Positions 36,343 to 44,766 of a DNA stretch of 64,000 nt are shown one piece after another. Origin of the DNA: Crystallibacter degradans (lineage in GTDB: Bacteria > Actinomycetota > Actinomycetes > Actinomycetales > Micrococcaceae); the NCBI RefSeq assembly GCF_012952295.1, contig NZ_JABBCH010000008.1, positions 1-64,000 of the forward strand, read 5' to 3'. A model generated the notes under the pieces. The model was not told the DNA's origin. It worked only from the letters and a program-made list of their open reading frames with translations, and did not search any database. Position numbers and translations under genes: made by a program. Position 1 is the first letter of the stretch; the number at the start of each line of letters is the position of its first letter.

Positions 36343-37119
36343 TCAGGCGGGTCCGGGTGGTTCTATCCGCTCCCGGCAGGCAGTGACGAAGGCTTCCAGC
36401 AAAGCCTCAAGCTGCCCATCAGGGGTGCCTTCGGCCTCGGGATGCCACTGCACGGCAAGCAGCCAGCCCTCATCCCGGCGTGCCAGTTCCACCGCTTCCA
36501 CCACACCGTCAGGGGCGGCCGCCACCACACGGAGCCGGTCGCCGAGCCTGCGCACTGCCTGGTGGTGCCCGGACCGGACCATCGTTTCGCCCGGGCCAAT
36601 CGCTCCGGCCAGCAAGGTTCCGCGGCCGATCGCCACGGGGTGGCTGGCCATCGGCGGCCGTTCCTGATGAATCTTGTGGAGGGACTCCGGTCCCAGGTCT
36701 TCGGTCAGGGAACCGGCGAAGGCCACGTTGATGAGCTGCAGCCCGCGGCAGATCCCGAGGACGGGCCGGCCGTTCTCCACGGCGCCGATGACCAGGTCGA
36801 TCTCGGTTTCATCCGCGACCGTGTCGACACAATGCACGGTCGGCTCATCGGCGTTGCCGCCATACCGCGCCGGATCCACGTCTCCCCCGCCGAGAATGAG
36901 CACGCCGTCGTAATCCTTGGCGGTGAACACGTGCCCGGAAGAGGCGTTGATAACGACGGCATTGGCCCCGGCAGCGTCCAAGCCTGCCACCGCCCGGCGG
37001 GCAAGATCAGCCAGCACCTCGGAGAACCACGCCGGATGGGAGGCCGCGTCCTGCGCGTAGCTGACCGCAATCCTCGGCCGCAGCTGCGTCTGTGCGGAGG
37101 CACCGCCGTCGTTGTTCAT
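36343..37119 (-). CDS. Class I glutamine amidotransferase-like gamma-glutamyl hydrolase (PuuD-type)
   Basis: Hydrolase of gamma-glutamyl amide bonds, 258 aa, family of gamma-glutamyl-GABA hydrolase. Catalytic nucleophile C124 in ILGICRGLQLINVAFAGSL; the His and Glu are in LLAVQWHPEAEG. The start of the domain has VLILGGGDVDPARYGG, typical of the family. Its ATG overlaps the stop of the glutathione S-transferase-like gene by 4 nt (ATGA), so they are co-translated. No other putrescine-degradation gene is nearby, which weakens a role in that pathway. Confidence 0.9.
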   Translation of the reverse strand: MNNDGGASAQTQLRPRIAVSYAQDAASHPAWFSEVLADLARRAVAGLDAAGANAVVINASSGHVFTAKDYDGVLILGGGDVDPARYGGNADEPTVHCVDTVADETEIDLVIGAVENGRPVLGICRGLQLINVAFAGSLTEDLGPESLHKIHQERPPMASHPVAIGRGTLLAGAIGPGETMVRSGHHQAVRRLGDRLRVVAAAPDGVVEAVELARRDEGWLLAVQWHPEAEGTPDGQLEALLEAFVTACRERIEPPGPA

Positions 37120-38201
37120 GCCGGGTAGAGGGGGTTGTGCCCGGCGCTCACCCGCTCCGAGTCGCGGACCGGTCCCGGGGCGGCGCCGTTGCCGAAGGGG
37201 CTGCCGCCGAGGGCCTCCCGGCCGTGGTCGCTCAGCCAGTTGGCCACGTCCGGGCCCTGCGGGACAATCTGCGTGGGGTTAATGTCCTCGTGCACGATGT
37301 AGTAGTGCTGCTTGATCTGCTCGAAGTCGATCGTGTCGCCGAAGCCGGGAGTCTGGAACAGGTCGCGGGCGTAGCCCCACAGCGCGGGCATCTCCGTGAG
37401 CTTGTTCCGGTTGCACTTGAAGTGGCCGTGGTAGACCGGATCAAAGCGCACCAGCGTGGTGAAGAGGCGCACGTCCGCTTCGGTAATGGACTCCCCCATC
37501 AGGTAGCGGCGGGTGGTGAGTCGCTCCTCGAGCCAGTCCATCGCGGTCCAGAGCCGTTCGTACGCCTTGTTGTAGGCCTCCTGCGAGCCGGCGAAACCGC
37601 AGCGGTAGACGCCGTTGTTGACCTCGGTGAACACCCGCTTGTTTACCTCGGCCATCTCCTCGCGCAGGTGCTCCGGGTAGAGGTCCGGGGCGCCCTCGCG
37701 GTGGAACTCCGTCCACTCGGTGGCGAAGTCCAACGTGATCTGCGGGTAGTTGTTGGTCACCACGGCCCCGGAGGCAATATCGACGACGGCGGGAACCGTG
37801 ATGCCACGCGGGTAGTCCGGGAAGCGCTTGAAGTAGGCCTGCTGCAGGCGCTCGATGCCAAGGACCGGGTCCTTGCCGCCGTCGTCCAGGTCGAAGGTCC
37901 AGCTGCGCGCATCATGAGTGGGGCCGGGCATGCCGATGGAAAGAACGTCCTCGAGGCCCAGTAGCCGGCGGACAATGATGGCCCGGTTGGCCCAGGGGCA
38001 GGCACGCGCGGCAACCAGGCGGTAGCGCCCCGGCTCCACCGGCCAGCGGCCCTCGTTGGGGTTGTCCCCGCCGCGGACAATCCGGTCCTCGATGTAATGG
38101 GTGTCCCGGGTGAACTCTTCGCCGGTGTGGACGTAGGCACCCTTGGTGCTGTACTCGGTAGCGGGGGCTGAGTTTTCGGTGCGCGCGCTCGTCTGGCTCA
38201 T
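37116..38201 (-). CDS. Xi-class glutathione transferase (glutathionyl-hydroquinone reductase family)
   Basis: Omega/Xi-class GST-like enzyme, 361 aa. The redox centre is ACPWANRAII with C68, the diagnostic CPWA motif. The substrate-side blocks PDLYPEHLREEMAEVNKRVF and YRCGFAGSQEAYNKAYERLW are typical for this class, which removes glutathione from glutathionyl-hydroquinones. Actinobacteria of this type mostly use mycothiol, so the physiological thiol may differ. It is translationally coupled to the gamma-glutamyl hydrolase downstream. Confidence 0.92.
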   Translation of the reverse strand: MSQTSARTENSAPATEYSTKGAYVHTGEEFTRDTHYIEDRIVRGGDNPNEGRWPVEPGRYRLVAARACPWANRAIIVRRLLGLEDVLSIGMPGPTHDARSWTFDLDDGGKDPVLGIERLQQAYFKRFPDYPRGITVPAVVDIASGAVVTNNYPQITLDFATEWTEFHREGAPDLYPEHLREEMAEVNKRVFTEVNNGVYRCGFAGSQEAYNKAYERLWTAMDWLEERLTTRRYLMGESITEADVRLFTTLVRFDPVYHGHFKCNRNKLTEMPALWGYARDLFQTPGFGDTIDFEQIKQHYYIVHEDINPTQIVPQGPDVANWLSDHGREALGGSPFGNGAAPGPVRDSERVSAGHNPLYPA

Positions 38202-38392
38202 GGTTTCAGCCTATCCCGCTACCGGCACGAGCTTCCATGGCGACCGGAATTTGCGGCATCCGGATGGCCGTGTTGTATCCGGGAGTCCCTGAGATCCCGC
38301 GCAAATGTGACACTCGTCGCTATGGTAAGGGTCTAAGGCAACTAATTGGCGCCCTACGCGCCGACAACGACGTCGCTACGCAGGAGGTTTCC

Positions 38393-39760
38393 ATGTCATC
38401 GGTAAGCAGCAAGGGCAGAAATCCGGTCTCCGCTTTCATGCGCCCGGTCAATTCGCTGGTGGAGCGGTACATCCCCAGTGCGCTGGTTTTCGCGATCGTG
38501 CTGAGCGTGGTCGTGGCGATCATGGCCCTGATCCTCACCGACGCCGGGCCGGTCGAGGTCATCAAGGGCTGGGGCGACGGGTTGTCCGGCCTGCTGGCCT
38601 TCATGACGCAGATGGCGCTGATCCTGCTGCTGGGCCACACCTTGGCCAATACGCGGCCGGTCCGAAAACTGCTCTCGTTCCTGGGGGGCCTGCCGCGCAG
38701 CCCCGTCCAGGCGTACGTGTTCGTTTTTGTCATCGCGGCGATCGCCTCCCTGATCACCTGGGGACTCGGCCTGGTGGTAGGCGCGCTGCTAGCCAAGGAG
38801 GTTGCGGCCCAGTTGCGGGCCAAAGGCGTGCGGCTGCACTTCCCGATGCTGGTGGCGGCAGCTTTCTCCGGCTTTGTGGTCTGGCATATGGGCTACTCCG
38901 GTTCCGGCCCGCTGACGGCCGCCACCGAGGGATCCTTCCTGGCCGAGCAACTCGGCCGCACCATCCCGGTCAGCGAAACAACGTTCTCGCTCTGGAACAT
39001 CCTCGCGGCGGTGGCCACCGTCATCGTGGTCGGCGGCGCGCTGGCCCTGGTAGCACCGCGCGGCGATGACAAGATCGTGGAACTTGCCGTGGATGCCCGC
39101 GAAGGCGAGGCGGATCTGGACGACGAGGTGGTCACGCCGGCCGACCGCGTGGACGCCAGCCGTATTCTGACCCTGGTGGTCGGAGTGGCGCTGGTGGCCT
39201 ACCTGGTGATCCACTTCAGCCAGGGCGGTACGCTGACCCTGGATATTGTGAACTGGTCCTTCTTGACGCTGATCTTCCTGCTGGTGCGCAACCCGTTTGA
39301 GCTGATTGCGTTGATCAAGAACGCCGCGTCCAACGTGGGTGACATCCTGCTCCAGTTCCCGCTCTACGCCGGCATTATGGGCATCATGACCGCCACCGGG
39401 CTGATCACCGTGCTGTCCGATTTCTTCGTGAACGTTTCCACCCCGCAGACCTTCGGCTTCCTCGCGCTGCTCTCCGCCGGGCTGGTGAACTTCTTCGTTC
39501 CTTCCGGCGGTGGCCAGTTCGCGGTCCAGGGACCTATCATGCTCGACGCCGCTGCCCGGCTCGACGTGGATCCGGCGGTAGCCATCATGGCCGTGTCCTA
39601 CGGCGACCAGTGGACCAACATGATCCAGCCGTTCTGGGCACTGCCGCTGCTCGCCATCGCCGGGCTGAAAATGCGGGACATCCTCGGCTACACCGTCATC
39701 ACGCTGATCGCGTCCGGACTGGTGTTCTCCGCGACCCTGCTGATCGTTGGGGCCGGCTGA
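38393..39760 (+). CDS. Short-chain fatty acid transporter (AtoE family)
   Basis: Polytopic membrane protein, 455 aa, of the AtoE family that takes up short-chain fatty acids. About eleven spans; diagnostic blocks are RYIPSALVFAIVLSVVVAIM, WGLGLVVGALLAKEVAAQLR, WHMGYSGSGPL and FFVPSGGGQFAVQGPIM. CAGGAGG lies 5 nt before the ATG; an open frame extends upstream but has no family residues. It is alone; no acetoacetate or CoA-transferase gene is adjacent. Confidence 0.93.
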   Translation: MSSVSSKGRNPVSAFMRPVNSLVERYIPSALVFAIVLSVVVAIMALILTDAGPVEVIKGWGDGLSGLLAFMTQMALILLLGHTLANTRPVRKLLSFLGGLPRSPVQAYVFVFVIAAIASLITWGLGLVVGALLAKEVAAQLRAKGVRLHFPMLVAAAFSGFVVWHMGYSGSGPLTAATEGSFLAEQLGRTIPVSETTFSLWNILAAVATVIVVGGALALVAPRGDDKIVELAVDAREGEADLDDEVVTPADRVDASRILTLVVGVALVAYLVIHFSQGGTLTLDIVNWSFLTLIFLLVRNPFELIALIKNAASNVGDILLQFPLYAGIMGIMTATGLITVLSDFFVNVSTPQTFGFLALLSAGLVNFFVPSGGGQFAVQGPIMLDAAARLDVDPAVAIMAVSYGDQWTNMIQPFWALPLLAIAGLKMRDILGYTVITLIASGLVFSATLLIVGAG

Positions 39761-39767
39761 GCGGCCT

Positions 39768-41042
39768 TCAGCCGGCGAAGGCGAACCTGTCCCTGCCGGC
39801 AAACAGGCCAGTCACGGCCTGCGCGCCGGAAACCACGCACAGCATGACCAGCGAAGCTTCCCACTGACCGGTCGCGGCGAACAGTCCGCCGAAGAGCGGC
39901 GGCCCGGCGGCTGCCAGCAGATAGCCGATCGACTGGGCCATGCCGGAGAGTGCGCTGGCTTCCCGGTGGGTGCGGGTGCGCAGTCCGAACAGCGCCAAGG
40001 CCGTCACCAACGAGCTGCCGCAACCGAACCCGGCAACCAGAACCCACAGCAGCATGGCCCCGGGCAGAAGCAGGATTCCCAGCACGCCGGCAACAATCAG
40101 CAGCGGGGGCAACGCAGCCGGGAACCGCTGGTTTTTCCCCTTCAGGATCAGCGGGGTCAGGAGGCTGGAGACGATGCCGATCAGCTGGAACATCATCAGG
40201 TCCCAGCCGGAGGCCACATCCCCACGGCCGTGTGAACGTTCCAGCGTGGGCAGCCACGTGATCAGAATGTAGAACGCCATGGATTGCAGCCCCATATACA
40301 AGGTGACCTGCCAGGCGACCCCGGATCTCCACACGGATCCGCGGACAGGCGCGGGCACAGCGGCGTTGCGTTCGGCCTGGGCGGAGCTGGCGCGGACCCG
40401 AAGCCGGGGCAGCCAGACCAGCACGGCCGGAATGGTCAGCACCACGTAGATGACGAGGGCAAAGCGCCAACCGGCCGGTTCGCCGTCGTCAATTGGCAGC
40501 AGCGACAGCGGCACCGAGAGCCCTGCGCCGAGCGAAGCGATACCACCAAGCACTGCGGAATAGGCGCCGGTCAGCGTGGCCATCTTGTCCGGGAAGTCCC
40601 GCTTGAGGATCGCAGGCAGCAGCACATTGCCGACGGCGATGGCCGCACCGATAATGAACGTTCCCAGCCAGAGATTGACGATACTGCCGGGAGCCGGCCG
40701 CAGGAAGGTGCCTGCGATGAGCAGCAGGAGCGCGGTGAAAACGGTACGCTCCACCCCGAACTTCTCGCTCAGCCCGTGGGCCAGCGGTGAAATGACCCCG
40801 AAGGCCAGCAGCGGGACGGCAGCCAGCAGCCCCAGCGCTGCCGCGCCCAGGCCGGTGTCCGCCCCGATCTGGTCCAGCAGCGGCCCGACGCTGGTGAGCA
40901 CCGGCCGCAGATTGGCAGCAACCAGCAGCACGCCGGCGATGAGCATGCCGCTCGACAGCGCCCGACGCGCTCCGCTGACCGTATCCACCACTGCCCCACC
41001 CCGTTGGTCGTGCTTATGCCTTGCTGGCACCTCCGCCCGCAT
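39768..41042 (-). CDS. CynX/NimT-family MFS transporter
   Basis: Twelve-span major facilitator, 424 aa, of the CynX/NimT group (cyanate, nitroimidazole and related solutes; real substrate unknown). The first span segment LIAGVLLVAANLRPVLTSVGPLLDQI with the ANLRP motif is diagnostic. The central loop is basic. In-frame GTG codons near residue 17-18 (VVDTVSG) are alternative starts, since the first 16 residues are charged and not conserved. A second protein of the same family lies at 60 kb. Confidence 0.9.
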   Translation of the reverse strand: MRAEVPARHKHDQRGGAVVDTVSGARRALSSGMLIAGVLLVAANLRPVLTSVGPLLDQIGADTGLGAAALGLLAAVPLLAFGVISPLAHGLSEKFGVERTVFTALLLLIAGTFLRPAPGSIVNLWLGTFIIGAAIAVGNVLLPAILKRDFPDKMATLTGAYSAVLGGIASLGAGLSVPLSLLPIDDGEPAGWRFALVIYVVLTIPAVLVWLPRLRVRASSAQAERNAAVPAPVRGSVWRSGVAWQVTLYMGLQSMAFYILITWLPTLERSHGRGDVASGWDLMMFQLIGIVSSLLTPLILKGKNQRFPAALPPLLIVAGVLGILLLPGAMLLWVLVAGFGCGSSLVTALALFGLRTRTHREASALSGMAQSIGYLLAAAGPPLFGGLFAATGQWEASLVMLCVVSGAQAVTGLFAGRDRFAFAG

Positions 41043-41070
41043 GCGGGCACAACAAGACTATGTGATGGGC

Positions 41071-41109
41071 AGCATAAGGGCGCCCGGTCAAACCGGGCGC
41101 CCTTATGCT
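41071..41109. terminator. Bidirectional terminator: perfect 17-bp hairpin
   Basis: Arms 41071-41087 and 41093-41109 are perfect complements (AGCATAAGGGCGCCCGG) with a 5-nt loop. It lies 16 nt past the stop of the iron-binding lipoprotein gene and upstream of the MFS gene on the same strand. No long T run follows, yet the stem alone is strong. Confidence 0.7.
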
Positions 41110-41125
41110 GCTGCGTGTATCGGGA

Positions 41126-42190
41126 TTATTTGGAGTCCGCGGCTTCCGCTGCGTCGGCTGCTTCGCCGAGCATCGGCAGGAACTGATCCAGTGCCCACGG
41201 CAGGCTCAGCGGGGATGCGGCTGAGATGGACAGCGTCAGGGTGTTGTCCGAATCGGCAACCAACGCGTCATTTTCGACGGCGGGAATCTGGCTCAGCAGC
41301 GGGTCCTCGATGACCTGCTGCTTGGTCTTGGCATCGGGCACCCAGGTGACAAAGATGTCAGATTCGAGCTCGTTGGCCTTCTCGGCGGACCACGGGATGA
41401 AGAACTCGCCGGAGTCGCTGGTGGCATTGGTGACGACGTCGGCCTGCTTCATGCCGATGCTGGTGAGGAACTTCGGACGGTTGTCGTTCATCGTGTAGAC
41501 GTTGACGCCGTCACCCTTAGCGGGCTCCAGATTGCCGTAGATAAACGACTTGCCCGCGAGCTGCGGGTACTCGGAGGCCTTGGCATCGATCGTCTGCTCG
41601 GTCTCGGCGACCAGCTTCTTGGCTTCCTCGGTCTTGCCCAGCGCCTCTCCGATCATCATCGTCGAGTCCTGCCAGTCCGTGCCGTAGGCCAGTTCCGGAT
41701 AAGCCACCACCGGAGCGATCTTGCTCAAGGTGTCGTAGTCTTCCTGGGTCAGGCCGGAGTAGGCGGCCAAAATGACATCCGGGGTCAGCGCCGCAATCTC
41801 ATCAAACGCGATGCCATCGGCTTCGGAGTACTGCTCCGGGGCCTTCTCGGAACCAATGGGAGCCCCGAGCTCCTCAAGCTTGGCATCCTTCCACGGCGTG
41901 GACTTGTTCTCGTTTCCGCCCCACTCGACTGCAGGCATTCCGACCGGCACGACGCCGAGCGATAGCGCTACGTCGTCGTTCACCCAGGAAACTGTGGCCA
42001 CACGTTCGGGCTGCTCTTCGATGACGGTCTCGCCAAAGGCATGCTCAATGGTCACCGGGAATGCGTCCGAAGACCCTGCGGCGGTTTCACCCCCTGTGGA
42101 ACCATCGGCAGGACCGGTGGAACAGGCGGATACGGACAGAAGAACAACGGCGGCTGCGGCAAGCATGCCGCGGACACGGGAAAGGGCCAC
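41126..42190 (-). CDS. Iron-siderophore ABC transporter substrate-binding lipoprotein
   Basis: FepB/FhuD-like binding protein, 354 aa, from GTG at 42190 behind AGGAG. Signal peptide and lipobox: GMLAAAAVVLLSVSAC. The mature part has two Rossmann-like lobes joined by a long helix. Family blocks: FPVTIEHAFGETVIEEQPER at the start of the mature protein, LTPDVILAAYSGLTQEDYD and FVTWVPDAKTKQQVIEDPLL. An iron box lies 33 nt upstream and nearly duplicates the one before the FecCD operon, 12 kb away, which lacks its own binding protein; the two probably work together. Confidence 0.93.
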   Translation of the reverse strand: MALSRVRGMLAAAAVVLLSVSACSTGPADGSTGGETAAGSSDAFPVTIEHAFGETVIEEQPERVATVSWVNDDVALSLGVVPVGMPAVEWGGNENKSTPWKDAKLEELGAPIGSEKAPEQYSEADGIAFDEIAALTPDVILAAYSGLTQEDYDTLSKIAPVVAYPELAYGTDWQDSTMMIGEALGKTEEAKKLVAETEQTIDAKASEYPQLAGKSFIYGNLEPAKGDGVNVYTMNDNRPKFLTSIGMKQADVVTNATSDSGEFFIPWSAEKANELESDIFVTWVPDAKTKQQVIEDPLLSQIPAVENDALVADSDNTLTLSISAASPLSLPWALDQFLPMLGEAADAAEAADSK

Positions 42191-42222
42191 GATGGGACTC
42201 CTCGGCTCAGAGGTAACGAACA

Positions 42223-42241
42223 AAAGTAAGGGTAGCCTATG
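42223..42241. promoter_or_regulatory. IdeR/DtxR-type iron box upstream of the siderophore-binding lipoprotein
   Basis: AAAGTAAGGGTAGCCTATG shares AAGTAAGG-TAGCCTA with the box at 30274-30292 and resembles the consensus TTAGGTTAGGCTAACCTAA. Position 33 nt before the GTG suits repression by iron-loaded IdeR. Confidence 0.75.
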
Positions 42242-42362
42242 CTTCGATTGAATAAGAAACAATCGCGTTACGTATTTATTGCAGTCGTTCCTGAACCTCA
42301 CACAACTGCCCGCCCGTACGTTTGCCTATCGGAGATAATGGTCTCGTGGAAGGAGCTTTACC

Positions 42363-42863
42363 ATGCCTGCAGTGCACTCCGTAATCGACACTCCCATCGG
42401 CGAGCTCACCCTCGTGGCAGTCGACGGGTCCCTGACCGGTGCGTATTTTCCTGCCCATAAACGGATGCCGGATACCGAGGCCTTTGGTCCCCGCGAGGAC
42501 GCTGGGTTTATCGACGCCAAACGCCAGCTGTCCGAGTATTTTGCCGGCGAGCGCACGGAGTTCGACCTGCCGCTGAACCCCAAGGGCGACGCGTTCCAGC
42601 TGAAAGTGTGGGATTTGCTGCAGAGGATTCCGTACGGCCAGACCTGCTCCTACGGACAGCTCGCCCGGGAGCTCGGTGACACGCATCTTGCCCAGGCCGT
42701 CGGCAATGCCAATGGCCGTAACCCAATCTCGATTATTGTGCCGTGCCACCGGGTTGTCGGAGCAGACGGCCGGCTGGTGGGTTATGCAGGCGGACTCGAG
42801 CGCAAAAGGTTCCTGCTTGAGCTGGAGGAGCCTGTGGAGATCAAAGCCGCCAAACTTTTCTAG
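42363..42863 (+). CDS. ogt: Methylated-DNA--protein-cysteine S-methyltransferase (Ogt type)
   Basis: Suicide repair protein that takes the alkyl group from O6-alkylguanine, 166 aa. Acceptor C128 in IIVPCHRVVG; helix-turn-helix region YGQTCSYGQLARELG; N-terminal block MPAVHSVIDTPIGELTLVAV. The start ATG follows GGAGC. First gene of a plus-strand cluster of seven genes of which five repair alkylated DNA; 42 nt separate it from the sigma factor. A second, different alkyltransferase lies one gene further on. Confidence 0.95.
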   Translation: MPAVHSVIDTPIGELTLVAVDGSLTGAYFPAHKRMPDTEAFGPREDAGFIDAKRQLSEYFAGERTEFDLPLNPKGDAFQLKVWDLLQRIPYGQTCSYGQLARELGDTHLAQAVGNANGRNPISIIVPCHRVVGADGRLVGYAGGLERKRFLLELEEPVEIKAAKLF

Positions 42864-42905
42864 GACGTAACCTCACATCATGAACTCCGGCAGCGTCTAC
42901 ACAGC

Positions 42906-43454
42906 ATGAAACCCTTCGAGCAGCTCGTCACCGAGCACGGCGCGATGGTCCTGCGGGTCTGCCGCGCCGTACTGGGACCGGATGAGGCCGAGGATGCCTG
43001 GTCCGAAACGTTCCTGTCCGCCCTCAAGGCCTACCCTGAGCTGCCCGAAGAGGCCAATACCGAGGCATGGCTGGTGACCATCGCACACCGCAAAGCCATT
43101 GACGTCACCAGGAAACGGTCGCGTAACCCGCTGCCCTTGGGGGAGTTACCCGACCGTCCGTCCGCAGATCCGCCGGAAGAGGACCAGGATTTGTGGGATG
43201 CAGTGAAGGCGCTTCCGGACCGGCAGCGCGAAGCCATCGCATACCACTATCTGGCCGGCCTGCCCCACCGCGAGGTTGCCGCCATCACCGGTTCAACACC
43301 GGAAGCAGTCCGGCGGGCCGCCTCGGACGGCATCAAGAACCTGCGGCGGACCTATCTGGCCCCGGCTGCAGCGTCCCTGGCTCCAGTTCCCCTTCCGGTC
43401 GGCTTCGTGCCGGCCCCTACCAGCATTTCCGTTTCGAAAGGAGAGACCCGATGA
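42906..43454 (+). CDS. ECF-type RNA polymerase sigma factor in alkylation repair operon
   Basis: Sigma-70 family factor of 182 aa with only regions 2 and 4. Region 2 (about 10-75): AMVLRVCRAVLGPDEAEDAW then SETFLSALKAYPELPEEANT and EAWLVTIAHRKAIDVTRKRS. Region 4 (about 100-150): LPDRQREAIAYHYLAGLPHR then EVAAITGSTPEAVRRAASDG, a full helix-turn-helix. A Pro/Ala-rich tail of about 30 residues follows. The stop overlaps the ATG of an alkyltransferase gene by 4 nt. No anti-sigma gene is adjacent. The position between two alkyltransferase genes suggests it controls the alkylation response. No strong ribosome binding site is seen. Confidence 0.92.
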   Translation: MKPFEQLVTEHGAMVLRVCRAVLGPDEAEDAWSETFLSALKAYPELPEEANTEAWLVTIAHRKAIDVTRKRSRNPLPLGELPDRPSADPPEEDQDLWDAVKALPDRQREAIAYHYLAGLPHREVAAITGSTPEAVRRAASDGIKNLRRTYLAPAAASLAPVPLPVGFVPAPTSISVSKGETR

Positions 43455-44068
43455 ACTCCGTTGAACCGGAATCCTCCGCCCTGCCGGCCCCGTTGCGGGC
43501 CGTTGATCCTGCCGTGCTCCGCGCACTGCAGACACATCTGGCGGCCGCTGCCGCCGAAGCCGGCTTGCTGGACTTGTCCTACACAACCGTGGACACTCCT
43601 ATCGGCAAACTGCTGCTGGCCGCAACGGACCAGGGCTTGGTCCGTGTCGCCTTCGACCGGGAAAACCATGACGCCGTGCTGGAGCAACTGGCGGGCAAAA
43701 TCAGCCCCCGGATCCTGCACTCTCCCGCCCGGCTGGCGGCCGCGGTGCGCCAACTGGACGAGTACTTCGCCGGGCGCCGCCGGGTGTTCGAGCTGCCGCT
43801 GGACTGGCGGCTGGCCAAAGGTTTCCGCCGCGAGGTGCTCGCCCACCTGCCGCAGATCGCCTACGGCCAGACCGAAAGCTATGCCCAGGTCGCCGCGGCC
43901 GCCGGCAGTCCCAAGGCAGTCCGCGCGGTCGGCACCGCCTGCGGCACCAACCCCTTGCCGGTCGTGGTTCCCTGCCATCGGGTGGTCCGCTCCGACGGCA
44001 GCTTCGGCGGGTATCTGGGCGGCACCGAAGCCAAGCAGCTCCTGCTCACCCTGGAGGCAGCGGCTTGA
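43451..44068 (+). CDS. Methylated-DNA--protein-cysteine S-methyltransferase with N-terminal extension
   Basis: Second O6-alkylguanine transferase, 205 aa. Acceptor C175 in VVVPCHRVVRSDGS; recognition helix YGQTESYAQVAAAAGSPKAV. Compared with the first, it has an extra N-terminal segment of about 45 residues (LRAVDPAVLRALQTHLAAAA) before the TPIGKLLLAATDQGL block. The ATG overlaps the sigma factor stop by 4 nt (ATGA), and its own stop overlaps the AlkB start by 4 nt (TTGA). Equimolar synthesis with the sigma factor makes a regulatory partnership plausible; that is inference. Confidence 0.93.
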   Translation: MNSVEPESSALPAPLRAVDPAVLRALQTHLAAAAAEAGLLDLSYTTVDTPIGKLLLAATDQGLVRVAFDRENHDAVLEQLAGKISPRILHSPARLAAAVRQLDEYFAGRRRVFELPLDWRLAKGFRREVLAHLPQIAYGQTESYAQVAAAAGSPKAVRAVGTACGTNPLPVVVPCHRVVRSDGSFGGYLGGTEAKQLLLTLEAAA

Positions 44069-44736
44069 AGGCACTCTTCGATCCCGTCCCCGCCGAACCA
44101 GTGGATGTCGCTCCCGGCGCCGTCCATGTGCCCGGCTGGCTCAGCCTGGAACAACAGGCCGAACTGGTGGAAGCCTGCCGCACGTGGGGGCGCGGGCCGG
44201 TGCCCTTCCGCGCGGCCAAGCTGCCCGGCGGCCATGAGATGAGCGTCCAAACCGTGTGCCTGGGGTGGCACTGGCAGCCCTACAAGTATTCCCGCATGGC
44301 GGAGGACGCCGGCGGCGGCCGGGTGCTTGAGTTCCCCGAGTGGCTGGCCGAATGGGGGCGCAAGGCACTGACCGATGCCTACGGTCCTGCGGCGGAGTCC
44401 GCGGGCGCTGCCTATAACCCCGACACTGCCCTCATCAACTTCTACGCTGATACCGCCAAAATGGGCATGCACCAGGACAAGGATGAGAAAACGGACCTGC
44501 CGGTGGTCTCCCTCAGCGTCGGAGACGACTGCCTCTTCCGCTTCGGCAACACTCGGACCCGCACCAAACCGTACACAGATCTCAGGCTCCGCTCCGGAGA
44601 CCTGTTTGTCTTCGGCGGTCCCAGCCGCTTCGCCTACCACGGTGTACCCAAGATTTACCCCGGCACCGCCGATCCGGCCTGTGGATTGGCATCGGGCCGC
44701 CTGAACCTCACCATGCGCGTCACCGGCCTGGCCTGA
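44065..44736 (+). CDS. alkB: AlkB-type 2-oxoglutarate/Fe(II) DNA dioxygenase
   Basis: Oxidative demethylase that repairs 1-methyladenine and 3-methylcytosine, 223 aa. Iron ligands H136 and D138 (MGMHQDKDE) and H192 (FAYHGVPK); 2-oxoglutarate-binding R212 and R218 in GRLNLTMR. NFYADT is the usual preceding block. The TTG start overlaps the alkyltransferase stop by 4 nt, with GGAGG 6 nt upstream. Third translationally linked gene of the alkylation operon. Confidence 0.94.
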   Translation: MKALFDPVPAEPVDVAPGAVHVPGWLSLEQQAELVEACRTWGRGPVPFRAAKLPGGHEMSVQTVCLGWHWQPYKYSRMAEDAGGGRVLEFPEWLAEWGRKALTDAYGPAAESAGAAYNPDTALINFYADTAKMGMHQDKDEKTDLPVVSLSVGDDCLFRFGNTRTRTKPYTDLRLRSGDLFVFGGPSRFAYHGVPKIYPGTADPACGLASGRLNLTMRVTGLA

Positions 44737-44766
44737 CGAGCACCCGAACCGGGAGATAATCGAGCC

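Noticed and set aside
42191-42362. Ada/AraC-type regulator for the alkylation genes
   Set aside because: No regulator gene is present in or beside the cluster; both alkyltransferases lack the Ada N-terminal zinc domain and an AraC domain.
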